The notes under the pieces were generated by a model. The model did not search any database and was not told the DNA's origin. It worked only from the letters and a program-made list of their open reading frames with translations. The translations under genes and the position numbers were made by a program. A DNA stretch of 64,000 bases from an uncultured Muribaculaceae bacterium. GTDB taxonomy: Bacteria; Bacteroidota; Bacteroidia; Bacteroidales; Muribaculaceae. Numbering within the stretch: the first letter of the stretch is position 1; each line of letters begins with the position of its first letter. The DNA is taken from assembly GCA_910589055.1 (NCBI GenBank), contig CAJURN010000001.1, forward strand, positions 124,001 through 188,000, written 5' to 3'. This document shows positions 16,601-24,926 of this stretch, piece by piece.

Positions 16601-17213
16601 CGCCTTCGAGCATCACGTCGCCGGTATATGGCGAACGACCGAGCCAGTTGAGCGACGTATTTCCGAGGTCGGAAGGATGGAGATTGATTGTTGCACTATT
16701 CTTCAGAGTGCCGTTGAAATATACCGATGCGGTGGAACCTTTCTGCGTCACGGTAACGCACGTCCACTCTCCGCGGGGAAAACCGCTGCCCACCGATACG
16801 GTCTGCTCGGCGTTCCAACTTGTGCGGGTAATTGAATAACGCGACTCATTGGCACCGAAAAAGACATATCCGTCCGACGATGAATTGGCGAAGCAGTAAA
16901 CAAAATTTCCGTTCTGTCCAAGAGCCGTCGCCGTGGGGATATAGAGAGTTGCCGAAACGGTGTAATCACCGCTTAGACCCGAAACTACCTTTCCGAGCGA
17001 AGAGCCGAAATCGAAATAGCCTCCGGCGGTGCCGAGACTGAGCACACTACGGCCTCCCACGGTCTCGAATCCTGCGCCACCGGCAGCCGTACCGCGGTAA
17101 TTTCCGCTGACATCTGTCTCATTGGAGAACTTGTGTTGAAAAACGGGACTCGCGGCATCCACACTTATCGTCATCATCGACAAACATGCCGCAAGCACAA
17201 TCTGCAATTTCAT
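13644..17213 (-). CDS. secreted protein with LamG and two GH43-like propellers
   Basis: A 1189-residue exported protein. The signal peptide MKLQIVLAACLSMMTISVDA is followed by a LamG/concanavalin-type lectin domain (about 25-235). Bacterial Ig-like repeats (about 245-415) come next, with LSATIEAQNFDFSDV and WSSSDASLISNAG. A first GH43-like five-blade propeller (about 420-725) has GLRDPHIL, TIDADIIYD and VEGGGMFRL. An Ig-like linker leads to a second GH43 propeller (about 820-1125) with LPGFHADPEV, LIDSDVFTDP and AFREGVYVF. Both propellers keep candidate catalytic Asp, Asp and Glu. GH43 enzymes act on arabinose- or xylose-containing glycans; the substrate here is unknown. The short C-terminal tail YYDASGIRVAAP resembles Bacteroidota sorting-type tails. 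The start at 17213 removes an implausible extension. Confidence 0.88.
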   Translation of the reverse strand: MKLQIVLAACLSMMTISVDAASPVFQHKFSNETDVSGNYRGTAAGGAGFETVGGRSVLSLGTAGGYFDFGSSLGKVVSGLSGDYTVSATLYIPTATALGQNGNFVYCFANSSSDGYVFFGANESRYSITRTSWNAEQTVSVGSGFPRGEWTCVTVTQKGSTASVYFNGTLKNSATINLHPSDLGNTSLNWLGRSPYTGDVMLEGAMYADFRIYDTALSAAEVAAEVDAATIKELNDAMTRSQLSATIEAQNFDFSDVRSNIVLPVDFGNGVKAVWSSSDASLISNAGVVNRPAQGNPDGHLTLTATATLGDVTENYVYDATVRALLTDAESVAHDLDEIVLKGNTDNLRGDLVLPTRTTEGSVLTWTSSDPAYITNAGRLMRVADYGAGKKEVTLTARAIRGKAEATKDFTVKVAEDENMKAYLFTYFPSNDNENIYFAIGYDGFNYTPLNSGKCVIASDSVSVKKGLRDPHILRGEDGKTFYMVATDMRCADGWDSNRGLVLFRSDDLVNWTHSSIHFPDRFPQWKNVTHVWAPEVIWDPDYLNADGTYGRYMAYFSLLTNDGKCPYDKLYYCYINDDFTDFITDPEFLYDRGSATIDADIIYDYSTGLYHMIYKNEGTGGICQVTAERITAAPGMPAGSQWTNPSKPLQCTSVAVEGGGMFRLINSDTWILMYDCYNNGYYQFCSSEDLDTFTLRAQTATSGAFTPRHGTVLTISAEERDRLLAAYPAAGTSIGISSAANLNVRRDNFRVSGLNVSVPVRPGVDLTSFDPMLIPLAGASISPEGPQDFSAGPVAYTVSSGDRSATYNVTVEVEANPVLPGFHADPEVMFSHKTGRFYIYPTSDGYPGWGGYRFYAFSSADLVNWQREECILDLSTEQVGWATGNAWAPCIEEKWENGAFRYYFYFSGHNPDYNYKTLGCAVADSPTGPFYDLGHPMVSENVTSGQLIDSDVFTDPADGQTYFYWGNGGLVASRLDGDMFTPVDAKAITPAGGSLSTYAFREGVYVFERKGIYYFLWSVDDTGSTNYHVSYGTSTSPMGPITVASASVILRSDSSNRIYGTGHNSVLKIPGRDEWYIVYHRINRNYLSNDPGVHREVCIDRLEFNEDGSIKPVTPTHRGIDPVDISSLLPALASEKAPVVEDMAKEVVAVRYYDASGIRVAAPAPGALCIKVEVLSDGSVRSTKQVLK

Positions 17214-17254
17214 GGTTATAAAAAGGTTATGAGTGTATAATCCAATTATCCCTG

Positions 17255-17286
17255 CAAAATTACAACAAATACGCCTAACAATCAAA
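17255..17286 (-). promoter_or_regulatory. sigma-ABfr-type promoter for the GH43 gene
   Basis: On the minus strand, TTTG (17286-17283), a 20-base spacer and TAATTTTG (17262-17255) match both boxes. Transcription would begin near 17248, giving a leader of about 35 bases before the ATG at 17213. Confidence 0.7.
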
Positions 17287-17309
17287 AAATATATCCACAC
17301 ACTAAACAG

Positions 17310-17342
17310 AAAAGCCGCCCCGGACAGTAATCCGGGACGGCA
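17310..17342 (-). terminator. intrinsic terminator at the end of the nuo/atp cluster
   Basis: GCCGtCCCGGA-ttactg-TCCGGGgCGGC on the minus strand forms an 11-bp stem with one mismatch, followed by TTTTCTGTT. It lies 28 bases after the nuoN stop and so closes the 18-gene cluster. It is the only clear hairpin-plus-T-tract I found between nuoA and this point. Confidence 0.8.
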
Positions 17343-17369
17343 GATTATAAGAGATTTAAGCCTGATGGC

Positions 17370-18851
17370 TTACTTGATAAAGTACATGTTCAGTGAGCTT
17401 ACGGAGGTCATGTCAAGCAGACCGCTGTAAACGCAGCTTACGATACCGAGCAGCAGTACACCTGCGATGCAGATCCAAAGGCCGAGACGTTCGCCGCAGG
17501 AAGAACGGAAGTTTGCAATCACACATTCATCCTCGCTGATGAACATCGCCTTCACCACAAGCAGATAGTAGTAGAGGGAAATGATTGTGTTGATAAGGGC
17601 GATAAGCACGAGCACGTAGATTGCCACGCTGCCCTGATTGATGGCGGAGGTGAAGATGAAGAACTTCGAGAAGAAGCCTGCGAAGGGAGGAATACCGGCC
17701 AGGGAGAACATGGCAAGCATCATGCAGAACGCAAGACGGGGATTGGTCTTGTACAGGCCGTTGTAATCATCCATCGAAACACGTCCGGTAGCGTTCTCGA
17801 TAGCTCCGATAACACCGAAGGCAGCGAGGTTGGAGAAGATGTACACAAGAATGTAGTACATCATCGCAGCCACACCCATGGTGTTGTAAGCTATGATGCC
17901 GAGCATGATGTATCCGGCCTGGGAGATAGAGGAGAAGGCCAGGAAGCGCTTCATGTTGCGCTGACGGATTGCGAAGAGGTTACCGATGGTGATGGTGAGG
18001 ATAATCAGGGCATAGAGCATCCATTCCCACACGTCGCTGTAAAGCGCACCGAACACCTGTGCGAATATCACCATGAAAGCGAAGGCTGCGGCACCCTTGG
18101 AGATTACCGAAAGGTAGGAGGTGACGCTGGTGGGCGCTCCCTGATATACGTCGGCGGTCCAGAGGTGGAAGGGAACAAGCGAGAGCTTGAAGCCGATACC
18201 GGACATCACAAATGCGATGGCAACGATAAGGAGCAGGCTGCGCTGGGTGGTGAGGGCAAAGTAGATGTGTTCGAAGTAGAGCGAACCGGTGAGACCGTAC
18301 ACGTAGGACAGACCGAGCATGAACACTGCCGATGAGAATACGGCTGTGAGGATATACTTGGCGGCTGCCTCGCGGCTCTCGTAGCGGTTCTTGTCCAGAG
18401 CAACCATGGCTGCAAGGGGAAGAGAAGCAGATTCGAGACCGATGAGGAACAGAAGGAAGTGGCGGGCGGAAATCATCATGTACATACCGAACAGAGTCAC
18501 AAGCAGAAGCTCATAGAACTCGCCGCGGCGCATGTGCATTTCCTCTCCGTTGGCCCACTTGACCGACTGGATAAGTACGATGATAACACCGATATTGAGG
18601 ATATTCTTGATTGCGGCAATCACCGGCGATGTCTCATACATACCGCTGAAGGCCACAACACTTGATTCAGTTCCGAGTCCGCAGCAGCAGAAGAATCCCA
18701 CGGCGGTGAACACCGCTGTCAGAATGACAGTGAACGCGGGAAGCGCCTTCTGCGACCGGGCCGGCATGAACGTGTCGTAGAGGAAGACCAGGAGAAAAAC
18801 GGCAAGTACGCCGATTTCCTGCTTCATGGCTAAAAACTGTGAGTAATCCAT
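17370..18851 (-). CDS. nuoN: NADH-quinone oxidoreductase subunit N
   Basis: A 493-residue antiporter-like membrane subunit of Complex I, with about 14 hydrophobic helices, that contributes to proton pumping. Key patterns are LIGLESASLPLAAMVALDKNRYESREAAAKYILTA split around conserved Glu and Lys, FKLSLVPFHLWTADVYQGAP and RFLAFSSISQAGYIMLG. It is the last gene of the cluster, 21 bases after nuoM, and precedes the terminator. Length is normal. Confidence 0.96.
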   Translation of the reverse strand: MDYSQFLAMKQEIGVLAVFLLVFLYDTFMPARSQKALPAFTVILTAVFTAVGFFCCCGLGTESSVVAFSGMYETSPVIAAIKNILNIGVIIVLIQSVKWANGEEMHMRRGEFYELLLVTLFGMYMMISARHFLLFLIGLESASLPLAAMVALDKNRYESREAAAKYILTAVFSSAVFMLGLSYVYGLTGSLYFEHIYFALTTQRSLLLIVAIAFVMSGIGFKLSLVPFHLWTADVYQGAPTSVTSYLSVISKGAAAFAFMVIFAQVFGALYSDVWEWMLYALIILTITIGNLFAIRQRNMKRFLAFSSISQAGYIMLGIIAYNTMGVAAMMYYILVYIFSNLAAFGVIGAIENATGRVSMDDYNGLYKTNPRLAFCMMLAMFSLAGIPPFAGFFSKFFIFTSAINQGSVAIYVLVLIALINTIISLYYYLLVVKAMFISEDECVIANFRSSCGERLGLWICIAGVLLLGIVSCVYSGLLDMTSVSSLNMYFIK

Positions 18852-18872
18852 ACTTTTTAATCTTTTCTATGG

Positions 18873-20402
18873 TTAGTTCAGGCCAAGCACGGCGAAAATC
18901 GCGGGGCTGAAGGTGAAGTTGATCAGATTGTTGAAGAAGTTAGGGAAGCAACCGATACCTGCAACGCAGAGGATGAGGGTAACGGTAGAGAGGCGTTCCC
19001 ACCATGTGGCATCGGTGAGCTCACGGTGATGTTCGTCGTGAACCGGACCGAGAAGGAGCTTGCCGACAACACGGAGGATGTACACCGCGGTAATCACAAT
19101 CGAGCAGCATGCGATGATTGTGAACACAAGGCGGAGCGAGCCTGCGCCGGAGAGGTAATCGGCCATACCCTGCTGGAATGAACCTACGAAGATTGTCATT
19201 TCGGCAACGAAACCGCTGAGGCCGGGAAGACCGAGCGACGCCATACCGGCAATCACGTAGCAAACCGAGAGATAAGGCAGAATCTGCATCATACCGCCCA
19301 TCTTTGTGATGTCACGGGTGTGGGTACGTCCGTAAATCATACCGATGAGGGCGAAGAAGAGGGCTGTCATAAGACCGTGGGAGAGCATCTGCATGATAGC
19401 ACCGGTCATTGCGGTGGTGTTGAGCATGAGGATGGCGAAGAGCACAAGTCCGCAGTGCGACACCGAAGAGTAAGCGTTGATGTACTTGAGGTCGGTCTTG
19501 ACACATGCGCAGAACGCACCGTACACAACCGAGATACCCGTGAGGATAAGGAATATCCATGCGAGCTCGTGAGCGGCCTGGGGCATCAGGTAGATTGCCA
19601 CACGGAAACATCCGTAGCCACCGAGCTTCATGAGCACACCGGCGTGGAGCATCGACACCGCTGTGGGAGCCGAAGCATGACCGTCGGGCGACCATGTGTG
19701 GAAGGGGAACATCGCTCCGAGAACACCGAAGCCCACAAAGGTCATCGGGAAGAGGAATGTCTGCCAGCCGTGGCTGATGGCGCCGTTCTTGGCAATTTCA
19801 AGAATGTTCCATGTGAGCTGGCCGCCTTCGGGTGCGGAGTGGTAGTAGATACCGATGAGACCGAGCATCAGGAAGGCTGAACCGCCCATAAGCATCAGGG
19901 TGAGCTTCATGGCCGAGTAGTTCTTGTTGCCCGAACCCCATACTCCGATGAGAAGGTACATCGGGATGAGGGCCACCTCATAGAACATGAACATTGTGAA
20001 GAGGTCAATCGAAATGAAGAATCCGAACACACCTGTCGACAGCAGGATAAGCCACAGGAAGAATTCCTTGGGCTGCTGGATGGTCCAGGAGGCGAAAGAG
20101 CCTGCGAATACAATCACCGACGACAGAAGGAGCATGGCGATGGAAATACCGTCGACTCCGACTGCGAGATTGATATTCAGGGGCGCGAACCAGCTCCATG
20201 AATCCACAAAGAGCATCGGCTCGGTGTTTCCGCTGTGACGGATTTCGAGATATTGGAGCAGAAGCACCACCGACAGTGCTGTCAGAGCGAGTGAGCCCAC
20301 AACTGCAACGGCACGGATCTGCTTAATGTTTCTCGATATGGCAAGCCCGGCAAGCATCAGCAGGGGGATTACCACAAAATAAATCAATATATTTGAAAAC
20401 AT
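18873..20402 (-). CDS. nuoM: NADH-quinone oxidoreductase subunit M
   Basis: A 509-residue antiporter-like membrane subunit of Complex I. Signatures are FMFYEVALIPMYLLIGVWGSGNKNYSAMK with the conserved helix-5 Glu, FPFHTWSPDGHASAPTAVSMLHAGVLMKLGGYG and KYINAYSSVSHCGLVLFAI. The FHTW and LHAGVLMK elements separate it from NuoL and NuoN. It lies between nuoL (39 bases) and nuoN (21 bases). Confidence 0.97.
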   Translation of the reverse strand: MFSNILIYFVVIPLLMLAGLAISRNIKQIRAVAVVGSLALTALSVVLLLQYLEIRHSGNTEPMLFVDSWSWFAPLNINLAVGVDGISIAMLLLSSVIVFAGSFASWTIQQPKEFFLWLILLSTGVFGFFISIDLFTMFMFYEVALIPMYLLIGVWGSGNKNYSAMKLTLMLMGGSAFLMLGLIGIYYHSAPEGGQLTWNILEIAKNGAISHGWQTFLFPMTFVGFGVLGAMFPFHTWSPDGHASAPTAVSMLHAGVLMKLGGYGCFRVAIYLMPQAAHELAWIFLILTGISVVYGAFCACVKTDLKYINAYSSVSHCGLVLFAILMLNTTAMTGAIMQMLSHGLMTALFFALIGMIYGRTHTRDITKMGGMMQILPYLSVCYVIAGMASLGLPGLSGFVAEMTIFVGSFQQGMADYLSGAGSLRLVFTIIACCSIVITAVYILRVVGKLLLGPVHDEHHRELTDATWWERLSTVTLILCVAGIGCFPNFFNNLINFTFSPAIFAVLGLN

Positions 20403-20441
20403 CGTAATTACTATATTTGATAAGGTTGCACCGTGGGATTA

Positions 20442-22451
20442 TCAGAGAAGGCAAACTGCGGTGATGGTTCCGAGAAGAAGCGCTCCCACAAGGTAGTACC
20501 AGACATACATCTGAATCTGACCTGACTGGAGGGGCTTGATGGCTTCGGAAGCCTTGTTGGTGACAGTTGCCATCGCGTCCATAGTTCCGTCGATTACATG
20601 ACGGTCGAACCATGCCAGCGGGCGGCATACACAACCGAAGATAATCTTATGGGTGATGAACATGTAGAGTTCGTCCCAGTAGAAGCGGTGGTGGCACCAG
20701 TCCCACAGACGCGGAAGGGCGTTCTTGAATTTCTCGGGCAGTGTGTTCTCGCGGGCATACATCACTGCGGCGAGGCCGATACCGATGAGTGCCACTGTGA
20801 GGCTGACTGCAGCTACACCCCAATCGAAGTGTGCCATGAAGTCGTAAGGTTCACCATTCCAGCTGACGAGCTTGCCGAAGGGAATGAATCCGGCCACGCA
20901 GGAAACTGCGGCGAGGATAATCAGCGGCAGCGACATTGTCCAGGGCTGGTCGTGGGGAGCATGATGTCCTTCGGCAACCTTGTGTTCCTTCCACCAAAAG
21001 ATGAGGAAGTAAAGACGGAACATGTAGAACGCGGTAAGACCGGCTACAAGCGACATCCACAGGTAAGCAACCCAGTCGTAGCCGACGCAGGCGCTGAGGA
21101 TTTCGTCCTTGGAGAAGAATCCGGAGAAGGGAATGATACCGGCGATGGCAAGACAGCCGATAAGGAATGTCCAGTGTGTGATGGGCATGTACTTGCGCAG
21201 ACCGTGCATGGCTGTGTAGTCATTGGAACCGATGGCGTGGATAAGTGCGCCGGCGCCAAGGAAGAGCAGAGCCTTGAACATCGCGTGGGTGAAGAGGTGG
21301 AACATGGAGGCCATGTAACCGAGACCCTCATGGATTTCAGGACGGGCAACACCGAGCGACACCATCATGAAAGCAATCTGGGAGATTGTCGAGAAGGCGA
21401 GCACACGCTTGATGTCAATCTGCGTGCAGGCAACCATAGCGGCATAGAACGCGGTCAGGGCACCTACGACGGTGATGATTGTCAGAGCCGATTCCTCCAT
21501 CAGGTAGAGGGGGAACAGACGGGCTACCAGATATACACCGGCAACAACCATGGTTGCGGCGTGGATGAGGGCCGAGACGGGAGTCGGGCCTTCCATCGCA
21601 TCGGGGAGCCAGATATGAAGCGGCATCATTGCCGACTTACCCATACCACCCATGAAGATGAGAACAAGCGCCCACGTGAGTACCGAAGCACCCATGAACA
21701 TCGGGGCTGCGCTGGTCTCGAAGATGTTGCGGATTCCCATGGCTGTATTCTCGCTCACCTGGAACACACCGGCCATGCCTTCGACAGGAGCGGAAGTGAA
21801 CTGGGTGAAGTTGAATGTACCGGTATAGTACGAAAGCACGAGAATACCGATGAGGAAGCCGAGGTCGGCGAAACGGGTCACGATGAAGGCCTTCTTGGAA
21901 GCCGACACCGCAGAGGGTTTTACATAATAGAATCCAATGAGCAGGTAGGAGGATGCACCCACAAGTTCCCAGAAAATATACATCTGGAAGATGTTGGGAG
22001 CCACCACAAGACCGAGCATCGAGAAGCTGAACAGCGACAGGAAAGCGTAGAAACGCTGGAAGCCGTGTTCGTACACTCCGTGATGGTCGCGCATATAGCC
22101 CATGCTGTAAAGATGGACCATAAACGAGATTGTGGTGATTACCACAAGCATCATTGCGGAGATGGGATCCAGGAGGAATCCGATTTTGATAATGAGTTTT
22201 TCAGTGAAAGCCAGCCATGTCTGGTCGAAAATCAGAGCCTGAAGGCGGTCGCCGCCTTCGGTGATGAACTGGGCCGAGCCACTGAAGAAGTAATTATATG
22301 CCGTATAGTACGACAGCACGAGCACTGTGCCCATGCCGAGAGTGCCGAGTGTACCCGCGAGCTTATGCGACATCTTCATGCCCAGGAGACCCAGGAGAAG
22401 GAACATGAACAGCGGGATGGCCAGTATCAGAATAGGTATCGTAACATCCAT
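20442..22451 (-). CDS. nuoL: NADH-quinone oxidoreductase subunit L
   Basis: A 669-residue membrane subunit at the distal end of the Complex I arm. The antiporter core has FWELVGASSYLLIGFYYVKPSAVSASKKAFIVTRFADLGFL, MPLHIWLPDAMEGPTPVSALIHAATMVVAGVYLVAR and KRVLAFSTISQIAFMMVSLG. The C-terminal 140 residues hold the extra helix region that forms the lateral rod in known structures. A long open frame on the opposite strand is a shadow of this gene. Confidence 0.97.
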   Translation of the reverse strand: MDVTIPILILAIPLFMFLLLGLLGMKMSHKLAGTLGTLGMGTVLVLSYYTAYNYFFSGSAQFITEGGDRLQALIFDQTWLAFTEKLIIKIGFLLDPISAMMLVVITTISFMVHLYSMGYMRDHHGVYEHGFQRFYAFLSLFSFSMLGLVVAPNIFQMYIFWELVGASSYLLIGFYYVKPSAVSASKKAFIVTRFADLGFLIGILVLSYYTGTFNFTQFTSAPVEGMAGVFQVSENTAMGIRNIFETSAAPMFMGASVLTWALVLIFMGGMGKSAMMPLHIWLPDAMEGPTPVSALIHAATMVVAGVYLVARLFPLYLMEESALTIITVVGALTAFYAAMVACTQIDIKRVLAFSTISQIAFMMVSLGVARPEIHEGLGYMASMFHLFTHAMFKALLFLGAGALIHAIGSNDYTAMHGLRKYMPITHWTFLIGCLAIAGIIPFSGFFSKDEILSACVGYDWVAYLWMSLVAGLTAFYMFRLYFLIFWWKEHKVAEGHHAPHDQPWTMSLPLIILAAVSCVAGFIPFGKLVSWNGEPYDFMAHFDWGVAAVSLTVALIGIGLAAVMYARENTLPEKFKNALPRLWDWCHHRFYWDELYMFITHKIIFGCVCRPLAWFDRHVIDGTMDAMATVTNKASEAIKPLQSGQIQMYVWYYLVGALLLGTITAVCLL

Positions 22452-22456
22452 AGTGC

Positions 22457-22768
22457 TTAAAATTTCATTTCGTTAAGTGAACGTACGTCGATATTCTTGG
22501 CCGCACGGAAGATATTGATGATAATCGCGATTGCAAGCGCGGTCTCGGCAGCGGCGATGGCGATGGCGAAAAGAGTGAAGAACATTCCTTCCATCGCATC
22601 GGGATAGAGATAGCGGTTGAAAATCACGAAATTCATGTCGACGGCGTTGAGCATCAGCTCCAGCGAGATGAGCATGGCAATCATGTTCTTGCGGGTGATG
22701 AAGCCGTAGACGCCGCAGCAGAACATTATCAGCGCGGGAACGAGGTAATATATAGCTGAGATTTCCAT
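22457..22768 (-). CDS. nuoK: NADH-quinone oxidoreductase subunit K
   Basis: A 103-residue three-helix membrane subunit. The conserved core GVYGFITRKNMIAMLISLELMLNAVDMNFV contains the helix-2 Glu needed for pumping, followed by the third-helix AIAAAETALAIAIIINIFR with its conserved Glu. I place the start at the ATG at 22768, five bases after the nuoJ stop; a TTG at 22777 would overlap nuoJ and adds only three residues. The nuoL start is five bases downstream. Confidence 0.95.
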   Translation of the reverse strand: MEISAIYYLVPALIMFCCGVYGFITRKNMIAMLISLELMLNAVDMNFVIFNRYLYPDAMEGMFFTLFAIAIAAAETALAIAIIINIFRAAKNIDVRSLNEMKF

Positions 22769-22773
22769 ATTGT

Positions 22774-23286
22774 TCAACGTTTACGGGCAACTACTACGCC
22801 ACCGATTATACATGCGAGTAACAACACACTCACCGCCTCGAACGGCAGAAGATACTGGCCTTCGCCTGTGCCCATCATTGTGGTGCCGATGGCGTCCATC
22901 GTGGGAGCGTCCATGGCGGGGAGCTTGGCAAACATCGCGCAGCGGCTCACGAGAGCATAGCCTGCCACAGCAAGCGTGCCCACAGCAGCTACAAGGCCGA
23001 GGAATCTTGATTTCGAGGTCAGACGCTCGGAATTGTCACCGGGCTTGCTCGTCAGAAGGATGGAGAAGACGAACAGCACGACGATGCCGCCTGCATACAC
23101 GGCTATCTGCACGGCGCCGAGGAATTCATAGTCGAGCATGAAATACACAACGGCAGCGGCAAAAAGCGTGAAGAGCAGGTAAGTGGCGGCGCGGAGAATC
23201 TTTCGCGTCGTCACGGCAAGTACCGAGAAGACAATCATCGCCAGAGCGACGATAACATACAAGATGATACTTCCTACTGATTCCAT
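22774..23286 (-). CDS. nuoJ: NADH-quinone oxidoreductase subunit J
   Basis: A 170-residue five-helix membrane subunit of Complex I. LRAATYLLFTLFAAAVVYFMLDYEFLGAVQIAVYAGGIVVLFVF is the conserved NuoJ block, including the YAGGI segment that forms the pi-bulge helix in known structures. The C-terminal helix before VVARKR closes the protein. The nuoI stop lies seven bases upstream. Confidence 0.96.
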   Translation of the reverse strand: MESVGSIILYVIVALAMIVFSVLAVTTRKILRAATYLLFTLFAAAVVYFMLDYEFLGAVQIAVYAGGIVVLFVFSILLTSKPGDNSERLTSKSRFLGLVAAVGTLAVAGYALVSRCAMFAKLPAMDAPTMDAIGTTMMGTGEGQYLLPFEAVSVLLLACIIGGVVVARKR

Positions 23287-23292
23287 ATTGGT

Positions 23293-23925
23293 TTATTTAT
23301 TTTCATTTTTATCAGTTTCGTCAGCCGCGGGCTTTGCGGGAGCGGCGGCATCGCCGGCCTGAGCTTCCTTGGCAGCCTTGAGAGCGGCGGCCTTAGCCTT
23401 TGCGGCGGCAATCTTCGCCTCACGTTCGGCTGCTATCTTTGCAAGCTCCTCGGGCGAGGGTGCGGTCTCTTCCTTCTCGGGAAGATAATTGAGCTGCTTG
23501 ACGAGTTTGGAGCGGGTGAAGACAGCCTGCTCGAAGTCGTTAGAGAATTCGAGAGCATTGGTAGGACATGAAGTCACACAGAGCTGGCAGAAGGTGCAGC
23601 TTCCGAGGTCGTAGAGATACTTGGAGAGCTTTTTCTTCTTTGTTCCGGCGGGAGTGTCCACCATGCGTGTCTCCAGGGCGATTGTGCCGTTGGGGCAGTT
23701 ACGCTCGCAAGTACCGCAGGCGATACACTTGTGGTTGCCTTCTGCGTCGTAAATCAGACGCAGCTCGGCGCGGAAGCGCTCGGGCACGTGACGGGTCTCG
23801 CGGTCTTCGGGATAGCGCTCTGTAATCTTAGGTGTGATGAATTCCTTGCCCGTAACCGACAAGCCTTTTACAAGACTGGCGATTCCGGAGCCTAATGTTG
23901 AAAAATAGTCTTTTACACTACCCAT
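23293..23925 (-). CDS. nuoI: NADH-quinone oxidoreductase subunit I with Ala/Lys-rich tail
   Basis: A 210-residue peripheral iron-sulfur subunit. Two ferredoxin-type [4Fe-4S] motifs are clear: CIACGTCERNCP and CTFCQLCVTSCP, which carry electrons toward NuoB. After about residue 155 comes a tail rich in Ala, Lys and Glu (EELAKIAAEREAKIAAAKAK) ending in a charged, Pro/Ala-rich segment. That tail adds roughly 50 residues to the usual length. The gene follows atpG by 54 bases, resuming the nuo order after the inserted atp genes. Confidence 0.95.
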   Translation of the reverse strand: MGSVKDYFSTLGSGIASLVKGLSVTGKEFITPKITERYPEDRETRHVPERFRAELRLIYDAEGNHKCIACGTCERNCPNGTIALETRMVDTPAGTKKKKLSKYLYDLGSCTFCQLCVTSCPTNALEFSNDFEQAVFTRSKLVKQLNYLPEKEETAPSPEELAKIAAEREAKIAAAKAKAAALKAAKEAQAGDAAAPAKPAADETDKNENK

Positions 23926-23979
23926 TGATTAAGTGTCTATTATAATTGGTTAATTTATTCGTTAAATCACCGCTCAGCA

Positions 23980-24870
23980 TCAGTCGCGCACCTGACCTCC
24001 CACGATATCGAGAAGCTCGGTGGTAATGCTCTGCTGACGCAGTTTGTTATATTCAAGCTGAAGTTGCTCAAGAAGTTTCTGGGCGTTGTCGTTGGCGCTC
24101 TGCATCGCCATCACGCGCGCGGCCTGCTCGGAGGCGCGGTTCTGGCTGAACGCTTCCTGCATCATCGAAAGGAGATACATCGGAAGCACGGTGGCGAAGA
24201 TTGTTGCCGCGTCCGGTTCGAAAAGATACGGACGTCCGGTGTCGGCAGCCTCACCTGCGATGGTTTCGGCCGACAGCGGAAGATACACATCAGCCACAGG
24301 ACGCTGGCGTCCGGCGGAATGATAGTGCATGTAAGCCAGTTCCACAACATCAAGCTCGCCGTTGAGGAAGCGGCGCTGAAGATTGCGGCCAAACTCCTTG
24401 ACGGCATCGCCTTCCGACTTTGAAGTAATCTCGGCCATGTCGCCGAGGCTCACCTTGGGGTCGGATTCAACGAGCTTGGAAACGGCTTTCGCCATTTTTT
24501 TGCCCACGGGAAGGAGTTCGATGCTGACGCCCTCACCGTACTTTCCGCGAAGTTCGGAAAGTGTTGAGAGAAGGAACTTGAACATGTTCACGTTGTACGC
24601 GCCGCACAAGCCGTCATCGCTACCGAACACAACCACAGCCACCTTGCCGACATGCTGACGGGCCTCGGTCAGAGGCGAGTCAACAGTGGCGTCGGATGAG
24701 AGCAGACTGGTGATGATTGTCTGGACGCAGTCGCGGAAGGGGGTGAGCCGCTTGATTACGGACTCGGCCTTGTGCATCTTCGCCGACGAAATCATCTTCA
24801 TGGCGCCGGTGATTTTCTCCGACGACGCCACCGATCCGATTCGGCCCTTTAATTCTCTCAATGTTGCCAT
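23980..24870 (-). CDS. atpG: ATP synthase F1 gamma subunit
   Basis: A 296-residue central-stalk subunit that rotates inside the alpha/beta hexamer. The N-terminal helix LRELKGRIGSVASSEKITGAMKMISSAKM and the C-terminal helix NAQKLLEQLQLEYNKLRQQSITTELLDIVGG are the two coiled-coil strands. The middle VFGSDDGLCGAYNVN is the conserved Rossmann-like core. Length is normal. It is the last atp gene before nuoI. Confidence 0.97.
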   Translation of the reverse strand: MATLRELKGRIGSVASSEKITGAMKMISSAKMHKAESVIKRLTPFRDCVQTIITSLLSSDATVDSPLTEARQHVGKVAVVVFGSDDGLCGAYNVNMFKFLLSTLSELRGKYGEGVSIELLPVGKKMAKAVSKLVESDPKVSLGDMAEITSKSEGDAVKEFGRNLQRRFLNGELDVVELAYMHYHSAGRQRPVADVYLPLSAETIAGEAADTGRPYLFEPDAATIFATVLPMYLLSMMQEAFSQNRASEQAARVMAMQSANDNAQKLLEQLQLEYNKLRQQSITTELLDIVGGQVRD

Positions 24871-24926
24871 CTGCGGTTGTTTTCCTTATGATTTTCGTTG
24901 ATGTTTATATCTCTGTTTGGCATGGT

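Noticed and set aside
20598..22460. A 620-codon open frame on the plus strand opposite nuoL
   Set aside because: It is exactly antisense to nuoL, is rich in His, Glu and Gly with no domain pattern, and arises from the GC-rich third positions of nuoL codons.
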